Made by a program: the position numbers and the translations under genes. From an uncultured Lachnospiraceae bacterium (lineage in GTDB: Bacteria > Bacillota > Clostridia > Lachnospirales > Lachnospiraceae), in contig CAMWXE010000005.1 of assembly GCA_947178145.1 (NCBI GenBank), positions 1 to 64,000 on the forward strand: a stretch of DNA of 64,000 bases, written 5' to 3'. Under the pieces are notes generated by a model. The model was given only the letters and a program-made list of their open reading frames with translations. It had not been told where the DNA came from and ran no database searches. How positions within the stretch are numbered: the first letter of the stretch is position 1; every line of letters starts with the position of its first letter. Below are positions 42,402 through 51,232 of this stretch, piece by piece.

Positions 42402-43245
42402 GAAAAGGAATCATAAGAAAACAATCAGGAAGAAAAGTAAACATATGTTTATGAATATATGGATGAGAACAGGAATCCCAATTCTGGCTGTTACAATCAC
42501 AGCACTTTATTTTTTCCTGAATTTTGTTTTGATCAACATGGAATTACTGAGTGGAAGCAGGGTGGAAAAAATAAGTGTTGAGCTGGCACTGATATTGTCA
42601 AAGACGGATTTGTCGGATAAGGCGGCTGTGGAAAAGAAGCTTGATCTGTCGGCGTTTGACATGGTGGGTGTTTTGTTTGATCCGGATGGCAGGGAAGTCG
42701 CAAGATCCAACTTGTATCGTTACACGGACATGGAGGAGGGACGTATGACGAAATATCAGGAGATGGAAGAAACGATAATAAAAGTCCACGCTGGAAAAGA
42801 AATGAATCGCAATAACCAGGTCTATGCGTTTGATTATAATTACTGGTATGCGGAAGGGCCGGTTTCAACACCCCAGGGCGAGTATTCGCTGTATTGTGCC
42901 GGAGTGACAGGGAGCTGGCCCCGTTATTATAGTAAACTGACCGCGATGGGATTGGGAATTTTTGCAGTGATGGCTGCCTTGACGCTTTTCATTGCCCTGA
43001 GTTATTATAATCTTCACAGGAGGCAGCAGGCGGTGGAGACGGCCTATGGTCAGAAGGTCAATGCGCTGGCGCATAATCTGAAAACGCCAATGATGGTGAT
43101 TTCCGGTTACTCGGAGAATTTTCTGGCGGAGATACAGACGGAAAAAAGGACGCACTACGCGGAGAAGATCCTGGAAAACGTCAATAAAATGAACGCGATC
43201 GTGGAGGAAATGCTGGAATTTACGCGGGATAAACAAAAAGAATAG
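42388..43245 (+). CDS. Histidine kinase-like sensor lacking the ATPase domain
   Basis: A 285-residue membrane protein with helices at about residues 25-48 and 180-202 and an external domain of about 130 residues. A HisKA-type dimerisation helix follows, with the phosphoacceptor in 'LAHNLKTPMMVISGYSENF'. It then stops after 'ILENVNKMNAIVEEMLEFTRDKQKE', exactly where the ATPase domain should begin. The TAA is followed at once by a strong terminator, and no ATPase sequence appears in any frame downstream. Without ATP binding it cannot phosphorylate itself; it may act as a phosphatase, a dimer partner or a dead relic. Start ATG 42388 (AAGGAGG upstream). Confidence 0.85.
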   Translation: MKGNRKRNHKKTIRKKSKHMFMNIWMRTGIPILAVTITALYFFLNFVLINMELLSGSRVEKISVELALILSKTDLSDKAAVEKKLDLSAFDMVGVLFDPDGREVARSNLYRYTDMEEGRMTKYQEMEETIIKVHAGKEMNRNNQVYAFDYNYWYAEGPVSTPQGEYSLYCAGVTGSWPRYYSKLTAMGLGIFAVMAALTLFIALSYYNLHRRQQAVETAYGQKVNALAHNLKTPMMVISGYSENFLAEIQTEKRTHYAEKILENVNKMNAIVEEMLEFTRDKQKE

Positions 43246-43256
43246 ACTTGTATGTG

Positions 43257-43288
43257 ACGAGCAGGGGGAAGCCTTCCCCTGCTCGTTT
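43257..43288 (+). terminator. Rho-independent terminator after the truncated kinase
   Basis: An 11-bp stem ACGAGCAGGGG / CCCCTGCTCGT with an eight-base loop and TTT after it. It lies only 12 bases after the kinase stop, showing that the short form is the end of the transcript. Confidence 0.85.
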
Positions 43289-43372
43289 GCAGTGAAAGAT
43301 ATAATTGAGGATTTGACAGAAGCGTGCTGGCGTGTTACGGTATAGACAGTGAATATGATACGGAGGTTTGAT

Positions 43373-44227
43373 ATGGAGTACAATAAAAATGCAGGAGCTG
43401 GAAAGAAGTTTCTGGAGGGAATCCTGGTAAGTTTTGAAATTATGGTGTTGTTTATGGTGCTGCAGATTTTAGTGAGCTTCACAGGTACAGTGGCTGCTAT
43501 GTCAGCATATATGATCCAGACAGGAAATGATGTGCAGGATGCACAGTATGCATTGTGGGACATCATGACCGACAGTACTTATATGACGACGCTGACAGTC
43601 GTGGCAACCTTTGTGTCAGCGGTTTTTTCGGTGCCAGCCTATTGGATTATATGGGGGAGGAAAAGGACAGAGCAGGACAGGCAGTATTTCAGGGAAAAAG
43701 TGCTGAAGTTAAAGCCGTTTGCAATGATTGTCATAGCTTCCTGCGGGCTCTATTATCTGGCAATACTGATCTCTGCAGTGATCGCAGTTGTCAGTCCGGA
43801 GACAATGGAATCATATAATGAGATGATGGATATGGCACTTGGCGGAAGCCAGATGCTGGCGATGTTAGCAGCAGTGATACTGGCGCCAGTCAATGAAGAA
43901 TGTATTATGCGTGGCTTGATTCTAAAGAATTTGCAGCGATTCTTTTCGACGCCGGTTGTGATTATTATACAGGCGGTTCTGTTTGGAATTTTCCATGCAA
44001 ACTGGGTGCAGGGAATTTATGTGCTCCCAGTCGGAGCGGCACTGGGATATGTGGCAATCAAGAGCCGGTCAGTGATTCCGTCGATATTTATGCACTTATT
44101 TTACAATATGCTTTCCTTTGTGGTAATATTGCTTCCAGAGTTCTGTCAGACAGGTATCTTTGCCATAAGTACAGTGGTGGTGAGTGCGGTGGCAGTATGG
44201 ATTATGGGGAGGACAGAGGGCGCTTAG
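43373..44227 (+). CDS. CPBP family intramembrane metalloprotease
   Basis: A 284-residue integral membrane protein with about eight helices. The CPBP (Abi/CAAX) motifs are present: 'NEECIMRGLIL' (glutamate pair and Arg), 'FGIFHANW' and 'MHLFYNML'. Members cleave within the membrane; bacterial roles include bacteriocin self-immunity and peptide maturation. ATG 43373 has CGGAGG upstream, preferred to the ATG at 43349. It lies 35 bases before a MATE exporter, so the two may be co-expressed. No bacteriocin gene is seen nearby. Confidence 0.9.
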   Translation: MEYNKNAGAGKKFLEGILVSFEIMVLFMVLQILVSFTGTVAAMSAYMIQTGNDVQDAQYALWDIMTDSTYMTTLTVVATFVSAVFSVPAYWIIWGRKRTEQDRQYFREKVLKLKPFAMIVIASCGLYYLAILISAVIAVVSPETMESYNEMMDMALGGSQMLAMLAAVILAPVNEECIMRGLILKNLQRFFSTPVVIIIQAVLFGIFHANWVQGIYVLPVGAALGYVAIKSRSVIPSIFMHLFYNMLSFVVILLPEFCQTGIFAISTVVVSAVAVWIMGRTEGA

Positions 44228-44262
44228 GAACTGGATAGAGGACTAATTTAGGAGAATAGACT

Positions 44263-45651
44263 ATGGAGAATAAGAAACCAGATAAACGAACCAACCTTTT
44301 TGAGAGTGTGCCAATACCGAAGGCAGTCGCGGCATTGTGTGTTCCGACGGTCATCAGTTCGCTGGTGATGGTGCTTTACAATCTGGCAGACACCTATTTT
44401 GTCGGTATGATAAACGATCCCGTACAAAATGCGGCTGTGACGCTTGCCGGGCCGGTTTTGCTCGCATTCAATGCCATCAACAATCTGTTTGGCGTGGGCT
44501 GTTCGAGCATGATGAGCCGCGCACTGGGGCGAAAGGATTACGATACCGTGAACAGAACCGCAGCGTTTGGATTTTACTGTTCACTGGTCTGTGGTATGTT
44601 GTTTTCCTTCATCTGCACAGTCGGAAAAGTGCCGCTTTTGTCACTTTTGGGTGCAGATGAGGTCACAACGCAGGCGACAGCCGCCTATATGAGATGGACA
44701 GTTACCTGCGGTGCGGTGCCGGCGATTCTGAATGTGGTTATGGCAAATATGGTGCGCGCGGAAGGATCTGCATTCCATGCAAGCATTGGGACGATGAGCG
44801 GATGTCTGCTGAATATCGTGCTGGATCCGATTTTCATTCTGCCATGGGGACTGAATATGGGGGCGGCAGGAGCCGGATTGGCTACGTTCCTTTCAAACTG
44901 TGTGGCGTGCATGTATTTCTTTGTATTATTATATGTCAGGAGGGAAAGCACCTACGTCTGTATCCGGCCTGGTAAGTTCTGTCTGAGGAGCGCAATCGTG
45001 CTCGGCGTGTGCGGTGTCGGAATTCCGGCATCCATACAGAATCTCCTGAATGTGACCGGAATGACAATCCTGAACAATTTTACTTCTGCTTTTGGCGCAG
45101 ACGCAGTGGCGGCGATGGGAATCACACAGAAAATATATATGGTTCCAATGTATGTCTGCATGGGAATGTCACAGGGTATCATGCCGCTGGTAAGTTACAA
45201 CTATGCCAGCGGAAACCATAAGCGGATGAAAGCGGCCATTGTCTTTACGGGTGGAATCAGCATTGGATTCATCACAGCGGCAGCACTGTTTTTTTATATG
45301 GGTGCCGAAGGGGTTGTGCGGTTCTTTATGGACAATTCATCGATCATTGCATATGGGATACGTTTTTTGAGAGGATTTTGTCTCGGATTGCCTTTTTTGT
45401 GTATGGATTTTCTGGCAGTCGGTGTTTTTCAGGCGCTTGGTTATGGGAAAAACGCACTGATCTTTGCCATTATGAGAAAAATCGTGCTGGAGATACCAGC
45501 GCTGTATCTGTTAAATCATCTCATTCCGCTGTACGGACTCGCCTATGCGCAGTTTGTCGCAGAGCTTGTGCTGGCGATTGCGGCAGTGGCAGAGCTGCTT
45601 TTGATATTTCGCAGGCTGGGCAGAAAAGCGGATTATGTTGAAGATGTATGA
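44263..45651 (+). CDS. MATE family efflux transporter
   Basis: A 462-residue membrane protein with twelve predicted helices in two repeats, of the MatE fold. It exports drugs or metabolites in exchange for Na+ or H+. Family features: 'TVISSLVMVLYNLADTYFVG' at the start, 'VGCSSMMSRALGRKD', and in the second half 'GIPASIQNLLNVTGMTILNNF' and 'SQGIMPLVSYNYASGN'. It shares only modest identity by eye with the second MATE gene at 53713. A GGAG site precedes the ATG. The S1-type gene cvfB follows after 25 bases. Confidence 0.93.
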   Translation: MENKKPDKRTNLFESVPIPKAVAALCVPTVISSLVMVLYNLADTYFVGMINDPVQNAAVTLAGPVLLAFNAINNLFGVGCSSMMSRALGRKDYDTVNRTAAFGFYCSLVCGMLFSFICTVGKVPLLSLLGADEVTTQATAAYMRWTVTCGAVPAILNVVMANMVRAEGSAFHASIGTMSGCLLNIVLDPIFILPWGLNMGAAGAGLATFLSNCVACMYFFVLLYVRRESTYVCIRPGKFCLRSAIVLGVCGVGIPASIQNLLNVTGMTILNNFTSAFGADAVAAMGITQKIYMVPMYVCMGMSQGIMPLVSYNYASGNHKRMKAAIVFTGGISIGFITAAALFFYMGAEGVVRFFMDNSSIIAYGIRFLRGFCLGLPFLCMDFLAVGVFQALGYGKNALIFAIMRKIVLEIPALYLLNHLIPLYGLAYAQFVAELVLAIAAVAELLLIFRRLGRKADYVEDV

Positions 45652-45676
45652 ATCTGAAAGTTGAGGATTGAGGAAT

Positions 45677-46519
45677 ATGTTTGAATTAGGAAAAGTACAG
45701 TCATTAATCATAGTGAAAGAATTGGACTTTGGCGTGTATCTGGGTGAGACACACAACGCTTCTATCGATGACAGAGTGCTGCTTCCCAAAAAGCAAGTAC
45801 CACAGGGCAGCAGGATTGGCGATGCGATCGAAGTATTTCTGTATAAGGATTCCAGGGACAGGATGATTGCGACGACGAACAGGCCAAAACTCTGTGTGGG
45901 CGAAGTGGGAAAGCTCAGGGTCTCACAGGTGACAAAAATCGGGGCATTTTTGGACTGGGGGCTTGAGAAGGACGTTTTGCTTCCGTACAAAGAGCAGACG
46001 GCCAAAGTCAGGGAAGGCGACGAAGTTCTGGCTGCAATTTATGTGGACAAGAGCAGCCGCCTTGCAGCTACAATGAAGGTATATCGTTATCTGAGGCGAG
46101 GCAGCAATTACAGGAAGGATGACATCGTGCATGGCACAGTGTATGAGATTCGAGAAGACATGGGGGCATTTGTCGCTGTAGAAGATCAATTTTCTGCGCT
46201 GATACCCAGGAGGGAGCTGTACAGTGAGATCAGGGTGGGCGATGCTGTCACGGCGCGTGTGTCTGATGTCAAGGCGGATGGAAAACTTGATCTTTGTGTG
46301 CGGGAGAAGGCATATCTTCAGATTGAGAAAGATGCGCAGAAGCTTGTGGAAATGATGGAGGCGTCCGGCGGAGTGCTGCCGTTTACAGACAAGGCGGCTC
46401 CGGAAGTGATCTGGAGCAAGACGGGGATGAGCAAAAATGAATTTAAGCGGGCAGTGGGAAATCTGTTAAAAAACGGAAAGATTGTTATCGGGACAAATCA
46501 GATCAGTATGCAGCCGTAA
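45677..46519 (+). CDS. cvfB: CvfB-like S1 RNA-binding protein
   Basis: A 280-residue cytoplasmic protein with S1-like OB folds in tandem ('GVYLGETHNASIDDRVLLP' as the first; 'VGKLRVSQVTKIGAFLDWGLEKDVLLP' as the second; 'GTVYEIREDMGAFVAVEDQFSALIP' as the third) and a C-terminal winged helix ('MSKNEFKRAVGNLLKNGKIVI'). In Staphylococcus and Streptococcus the family binds RNA and affects expression of virulence or growth genes. A TTG at 45668 could also start it, but ATG 45677 gives the normal N-terminus 'MFELGKVQ'. A bidirectional terminator separates it from yjfB. Confidence 0.9.
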   Translation: MFELGKVQSLIIVKELDFGVYLGETHNASIDDRVLLPKKQVPQGSRIGDAIEVFLYKDSRDRMIATTNRPKLCVGEVGKLRVSQVTKIGAFLDWGLEKDVLLPYKEQTAKVREGDEVLAAIYVDKSSRLAATMKVYRYLRRGSNYRKDDIVHGTVYEIREDMGAFVAVEDQFSALIPRRELYSEIRVGDAVTARVSDVKADGKLDLCVREKAYLQIEKDAQKLVEMMEASGGVLPFTDKAAPEVIWSKTGMSKNEFKRAVGNLLKNGKIVIGTNQISMQP

Positions 46520-46523
46520 ACGA

Positions 46524-46545
46524 AAAACAGCCCGCAGGCTGTTTT
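46524..46545. terminator. Bidirectional terminator between cvfB and yjfB
   Basis: A perfect 9-bp stem AAAACAGCC / GGCTGTTTT with a four-base loop. The A and T runs at both ends let it work for both converging genes. Confidence 0.85.
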
Positions 46546-46552
46546 AGGTTGT

Positions 46553-46744
46553 CTACACACTGATGTCGATGTTTGCACCGATGTCAGGATTGACAGAGAG
46601 CTCCATTGCAGATGCGTCGAGCATCTCCGTCATGGAAGCAGTGATCAGATCTGCCTGTTCCATGGATTTTGCCAGCATAGCAGTGCCGACATCAGTCAAT
46701 AGATTTGTCTGAGCCATGCTCATTGAGAGAGACGGTATATCCAT
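46553..46744 (-). CDS. yjfB: YjfB-family putative motility protein
   Basis: A 63-residue acidic, Met- and Ala-rich helical protein ('MAQTNLLTDVGTAMLAKSMEQADLITASMTEMLD') of the YjfB family, members of which are linked to flagellar regulons in Firmicutes. The frame is open to 46813, but ATG 46744 follows AAGGAGG by normal spacing. A sigma-D-type promoter lies about 85 bases upstream, in agreement with motility control. The molecular role is not known. Confidence 0.8.
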   Translation of the reverse strand: MDIPSLSMSMAQTNLLTDVGTAMLAKSMEQADLITASMTEMLDASAMELSVNPDIGANIDISV

Positions 46745-46826
46745 ATTGTCAACCTCCTTACTGGATGTAGTTTTATGATGTGTCTGTATCACATCCTGTT
46801 CTATCAGACACAATACTACAATGTAT

Positions 46827-46853
46827 ATTTCGGTAGAAAGAACGGAAAGTTTA
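46827..46853 (-). promoter_or_regulatory. Sigma-D (flagellar) type promoter of yjfB
   Basis: On the reverse strand TAAA is followed after 15 bases by ACCGAAAT, close to the flagellar/chemotaxis consensus TAAA-N15-GCCGATAA (core CCGA kept). It lies about 83 bases before the yjfB start. The rest of the yjfB to CdaR gap (46854-47078) is AT-rich with no gene. Confidence 0.65.
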
Positions 46854-47078
46854 ATACAGGAAAGTGTGTTTTTGATAGAGCCGAAACTTTTTGTATATCT
46901 TGCATAAATGCGTAAAAAGCGCCGTTTTTTGTAGAAAGTTTTTCAAAATGCATAAAAAAGTTGTGGATAGGTATGGATTTATTTGTATAAATATATTAAA
47001 ATAATAACAGAATGCGATGAAAAGGGTAGAACACATCAGTCATTTTTTGTGGATAATGTATAAGAAGGAGAGTGGCAT

Positions 47079-48167
47079 ATGATATCAAATCAGATTATGC
47101 AGAATACCATCGAAGGAATCAAGGCGATCGCAAGAGTTGAACTTTTTGTGGCTGATATCGATGGTAAATTGGTGGCTTCCACCAAAACGATCGGAAACAG
47201 CTTTGAAAATTCAGTACTAGAGTTCGTAAAATCTGCCGCAGACAGCCAGGAGATACAGGGGTGCCAGTTCTTTAAGATCTATGATGACCAGCAGCTTGAG
47301 TATATTCTGATAGCCAACGATGCAGGCGAGAATGCTTACATGGTTGGTAAGATGGCGACATTTCAATTGCAGAATCTGATGGTGGCGTACAAGGAGCGCT
47401 TTGACAAGGATAATTTTATCAAGAATCTGCTGCTGGATAACTTACTGCTGGTAGACATCTACAGCCGCTCTAAGAAGCTTCACATACAGACTGATGTAAA
47501 GCGTGCAGTTTTGATTGTGGAATCCCAAAACGGAAAAGATACCAATATTCTTGAGAAGGTCCGTGAAAATTTTGGACAGAATGGCAGGGATTTTGTGACG
47601 GCAGTTGACGAGAACAATGTGATTGTTGTCAAGGAGATTTCGGACAATGAGACGAACCGTGACATCGACAAGTACGCAAGAGCGATCGAGGACAGTCTCA
47701 TCAAGGATGGCATCAAGGATGTGCATATTTCCTACGGAACGAATGTCAAGGAGATCAAGGAGGTCAGCCGTTCCTATAAAGAGGCAAAGATGGCACTCGA
47801 TGTGGGCAAGATATTTTTTGCGGAGCGCGACATTATCGCGTACAGCGAGCTTGGCATTGGCCGTCTGATTTATCAGTTGCCGATTCCGCTCTGTAAGATG
47901 TTTATTAAAGAAATATTTGGGGTCAAGAGTCCGGACGATTTTGATGAGGAGACGCTGATTACAATCAACAAGTTCTTTGAGAATTCCCTGAATGTATCAG
48001 AGACGTCAAGGCAGCTGTTTATTCACAGGAATACGCTTGTCTACAGACTTGACAAGCTCCAGAAGAGTACCGGGCTTGACCTGCGGATCTTTGAGGATGC
48101 AATCACATTCAAGATCGCGTTGATGGTAGTGCGGTATATGAAATATATGGAGTCATTTGAATATTAA
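47079..48167 (+). CDS. CdaR/PucR-type transcriptional regulator
   Basis: A 362-residue cytoplasmic protein. Residues about 1-130 form a sugar-diacid-recognition-like sensor domain ('AIARVELFVADIDGKLVASTK'), a GGDEF-like middle region follows, and the C-terminal PucR helix-turn-helix is 'NVSETSRQLFIHRNTLVYRLDKLQKSTGLDLR'. The family's founder responds to glucarate and related diacids, but many Firmicutes members have unknown ligands. It stands 100 bases before ftsE and in the same direction. It may control that operon or be an unrelated neighbour. GAAGGAGAG precedes the ATG. Confidence 0.88.
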   Translation: MISNQIMQNTIEGIKAIARVELFVADIDGKLVASTKTIGNSFENSVLEFVKSAADSQEIQGCQFFKIYDDQQLEYILIANDAGENAYMVGKMATFQLQNLMVAYKERFDKDNFIKNLLLDNLLLVDIYSRSKKLHIQTDVKRAVLIVESQNGKDTNILEKVRENFGQNGRDFVTAVDENNVIVVKEISDNETNRDIDKYARAIEDSLIKDGIKDVHISYGTNVKEIKEVSRSYKEAKMALDVGKIFFAERDIIAYSELGIGRLIYQLPIPLCKMFIKEIFGVKSPDDFDEETLITINKFFENSLNVSETSRQLFIHRNTLVYRLDKLQKSTGLDLRIFEDAITFKIALMVVRYMKYMESFEY

Positions 48168-48266
48168 GTACTTAGCGGCGCTGAGATGTCAAACGATACA
48201 ACAAATAGACCTGTTAAGTCAATGAACAATGGTTAGAGGATGAATATATAGGAGTGAAATTAGATA

Positions 48267-49004
48267 TTGAAAACGACAAGGACAAGAAGACGCTCAGGCT
48301 CCGGGATGACGGATATGGCGATTGCGTTGGAGCATGTGAGCAAGGCATACACAGTGGGAGTGCCGGCATTAAATGATGTCACACTGCATATAAATAAAGG
48401 AGAGTTTGTGTTTATCGTAGGAGACAGTGGTTCGGGCAAATCAACTCTGATCAAACTGCTTCTGCGGGAGCTTTTACCTACATCAGGAAGGGTGATCGTG
48501 AACGGTACAGACGTGGTTCGGCTCAAAAGGCGTCAGATACCAAAGTTTCGGAGGAGTCTTGGCGTTGTGTTTCAGGACTTCCGATTGCTCAAAGACAGGA
48601 ATGTCTATGAAAATGTTGCTTTTGCGCAGCGCATTATCCAGATGCCAAACAGGGAGATTCGGAGAAATGTTCCTTCGATTTTATCGACAGTAGGGCTGGC
48701 GGGAAAGTATAAGGCAAGACCCAGGCAGCTATCTGGCGGAGAACAGCAGCGCGTGGCACTTGCGAGGGCGCTTGTGAACAAGCCGCAGATTTTACTTGCA
48801 GATGAGCCAACAGGAAATCTGGACCCTAAAAATTCATGGGATATTATGAACCTGCTGGAAAAAATAAATAACAATGGAACCACCGTTCTGGTAGTTACGC
48901 ATAACCGTGAGATTGTGAATGCCATGCAGAAAAGGGTTATTACAATGAAGAAAGGCATCATTGTCAGTGATGAGGAAAAAGGTGGTTACATCGATGAGGA
49001 TTAA
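48267..49004 (+). CDS. ftsE: Cell division ATP-binding protein FtsE
   Basis: A 245-residue ATPase that with FtsX forms an ABC-type complex. It moves no solute but switches on cell-wall hydrolases during division or elongation. Walker A 'GDSGSGKST', signature 'LSGGEQQRVALARAL' and Walker B 'ILLADEPTG' are intact. The start is uncertain: TTG 48267 has AGGAG 12 bases before it and adds a basic N-terminus; ATG 48306 ('MTDMAIALEHV') gives the normal length but has no clear ribosome site. It overlaps ftsX by 11 bases. The wall hydrolase activator and CtpA follow. Confidence 0.93.
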   Translation: MKTTRTRRRSGSGMTDMAIALEHVSKAYTVGVPALNDVTLHINKGEFVFIVGDSGSGKSTLIKLLLRELLPTSGRVIVNGTDVVRLKRRQIPKFRRSLGVVFQDFRLLKDRNVYENVAFAQRIIQMPNREIRRNVPSILSTVGLAGKYKARPRQLSGGEQQRVALARALVNKPQILLADEPTGNLDPKNSWDIMNLLEKINNNGTTVLVVTHNREIVNAMQKRVITMKKGIIVSDEEKGGYIDED

Positions 49005-49890
49005 TACATTATTTTACTGTATATGGCAGGGAATACGAAATATATTTAAAAATAAATGGTTTACACTGGCATCGGTTGCAACCATTTCCGCATGTCTGTT
49101 TTTGTTCGGACTGTTTTATTCGATACTCACGAATTTTGAACACATGGTGAGAAATGCGGAACAGGAGCTGTGTGTCAGTGCGCTTCTCGAAGCGGGGATA
49201 AGCGATGAGCGCGTGGCAGAAATTCGCGGAATGATTGTTCGCAGGACAGAGGTCAGCAAGGTAGAATATTTGTCCGCAGAGGAGACCTGGATACAGTTTG
49301 CAGAGGAAAGTAATTTTGGGGATATCAGTATTTTTACAGAAAATCCGCTCGAGGATTGTGCGCATTTTGATATTTACTTAAGTGATGTGTCTATGCAGCC
49401 GACACTGGTGTCTTATCTGGAGTCAGTCGAGGGGATTAGGAAGGTGAACCAATCCTTTTTGACAGCACAGGCGCTTACGGGTGTGAATGCGATTATTGGC
49501 TATGTATCCATAGGCATTATCGTGATCTTGTTTCTGGTGTCAATCTTTTTGATCAGTAATACCGTTTCCATTGGCATTTCTGTCAGAAAAGAAGAGATAC
49601 AGATCATGAAATATATCGGTGCGACGGATTTTTTTACAAGGGCGCCGTTTGTGATTGAGGGCATTGTGATTGGGCTGATTGGCTCCTTTGTGCCATTAAT
49701 TGGCGTATATTTTATCTACAATGAGGCGATGATGTATGTGGCGAAGCGCTTTCCGTCACTGTCACAGCTTTTTGCGTTTGTGCCAGTGGAGTCTGTGTTT
49801 GCATATCTTGTACCAGTGTGCATAGGACTTGGCGTGGGCATTGGATTTATTGGAAGTTTTACCACAGTGAGAAAACATCTCAGTGTCTGA
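48994..49890 (+). CDS. ftsX: Cell division protein FtsX
   Basis: A 298-residue membrane protein with four helices (about 22-45, 168-192, 215-240, 266-290). Between the first two is an external loop of about 120 residues ('EQELCVSALLEAGISDERVAEIRGMI'), the part that contacts peptidoglycan hydrolases or their activators. ATG 48994, inside the end of ftsE with a GGTGG site upstream, gives the normal family start 'RINTLFYCIWQGIRNIFKN'. It passes the ATP-driven signal of FtsE across the membrane, probably to the coiled-coil M23 protein encoded next. Confidence 0.93.
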   Translation: MRINTLFYCIWQGIRNIFKNKWFTLASVATISACLFLFGLFYSILTNFEHMVRNAEQELCVSALLEAGISDERVAEIRGMIVRRTEVSKVEYLSAEETWIQFAEESNFGDISIFTENPLEDCAHFDIYLSDVSMQPTLVSYLESVEGIRKVNQSFLTAQALTGVNAIIGYVSIGIIVILFLVSIFLISNTVSIGISVRKEEIQIMKYIGATDFFTRAPFVIEGIVIGLIGSFVPLIGVYFIYNEAMMYVAKRFPSLSQLFAFVPVESVFAYLVPVCIGLGVGIGFIGSFTTVRKHLSV

Positions 49891-49956
49891 TAGTATGGAG
49901 CGTGTGACTACGAAGGTGTGAAATCGTTACAAAAGTATTTGGAAAGGTAAGAGTTT

Positions 49957-51210
49957 ATGCGGCGTAAGCAGTATTATAGGAAACCAGTAAAAAGGGTGGC
50001 GTTGTTTTTGGCAGTGACAATACTTGTGACGGCCATGTTTGAGAGCATGTGCCCTTTTGTTAGTCGAGCGGACAATGTGTCGGATCTGAAAAAGAGTATA
50101 GAGCAAAAACAGCAGGAGATCAAGGATGCGCAAAACCAGAAAAAACAGCTCCAATCAGGGCTTACAGATGTAAAATCAATTATCAGCGAGTTGGAGCAGA
50201 CGAAGAAAGATCTTGCAGCATATGTCACCCAGCTTGATGCGAATCTGTCCGCGGTACAGTCCAAAATAGCAGAAATCAGAGAGATGATTACACAGAAGGA
50301 GGCAGAGATCACACAGACAAAAGCCGAGCTTGATGCAGCGGTGGCAAAAGAGGAAGCGCAGTATGAGAATATGAAGGCGCGGATTAAGAGTATGTATGAG
50401 CGCGGTGACAATTTCTATTTTGAGGTGATATTGAATGCGGAATCTTTTGCGGATATGATAAATCGCGCAGATTATGTGGAGAAGGTATCAGCGTCCGACC
50501 GGAATATACTGGAGGAGTTTCGGACAACAAGGGAATATGTGGAGGTATGCAAGGCACAGCTGGAATCCGAGCAGGAGCTTTTGGAGGAGGCAAAGAAGAA
50601 TGTCGAGGAAGAGGAGGCATCTTTAGCGAGTCTCATCGCACAAAAAGAGGCCGAGATTACAGCATACGAAGCGGACATCAACAATCGCGAACAGCTCGTG
50701 AAGGAGTACGAGGCGGAGATTGCAGCACAGGATGCAGAGATTAAAGAGATGGAGAAGGCTGCCAAGGCACTGCAGACACAGTTAGAACAAGCAAATGGGC
50801 AGAAAAAAACATACGATGGCGGTATGTTTGCGTGGCCAGCGCCATCTTACACACGCATTTCGGATGATTATGGCAATCGAATTCATCCGACGTTAAAAGT
50901 ACAGCAGTTTCACAACGGTGTGGATATGGCAGCACCAGGTGGCTCACCGATTCTGGCCGCGTACAATGGCACGGTGGTGGCGGCAGCATACAGTTCCACG
51001 ATGGGCAATTATATTATGATCGACCATGGCGACAATTTGTACACAATTTATATGCATGCATCGAAGCTGTATGTCTCACAGGGGGCAGAAGTCGTAAAAG
51101 GACAGAAGATTGCGGCAGTCGGTACGACTGGACGATCGACAGGAAATCACCTTCATTTCAGCGTTCGGTTAAATGGAAGCTATGTGAATCCATGGAATTA
51201 TCTAAAGTAA
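49957..51210 (+). CDS. EnvC-like coiled-coil protein with M23 peptidase domain
   Basis: A 417-residue exported protein. The N-terminus has a membrane or signal segment (about residues 12-32), then a long coiled coil (about 38-275, heptads rich in K, E, Q), and a C-terminal LytM/M23 domain with 'QFHNGVDMAAPGG' and 'GRSTGNHLHFSVRLNG'. The His-x-x-x-Asp and His-x-His metal ligands are all present, so it may be an active endopeptidase rather than only an activator. Position right after ftsX fits a FtsEX-controlled wall hydrolase, as with PcsB or CwlO in other Firmicutes. Confidence 0.92.
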   Translation: MRRKQYYRKPVKRVALFLAVTILVTAMFESMCPFVSRADNVSDLKKSIEQKQQEIKDAQNQKKQLQSGLTDVKSIISELEQTKKDLAAYVTQLDANLSAVQSKIAEIREMITQKEAEITQTKAELDAAVAKEEAQYENMKARIKSMYERGDNFYFEVILNAESFADMINRADYVEKVSASDRNILEEFRTTREYVEVCKAQLESEQELLEEAKKNVEEEEASLASLIAQKEAEITAYEADINNREQLVKEYEAEIAAQDAEIKEMEKAAKALQTQLEQANGQKKTYDGGMFAWPAPSYTRISDDYGNRIHPTLKVQQFHNGVDMAAPGGSPILAAYNGTVVAAAYSSTMGNYIMIDHGDNLYTIYMHASKLYVSQGAEVVKGQKIAAVGTTGRSTGNHLHFSVRLNGSYVNPWNYLK

Positions 51211-51232
51211 GTGGAAAAAGAAAGGCATAAGA

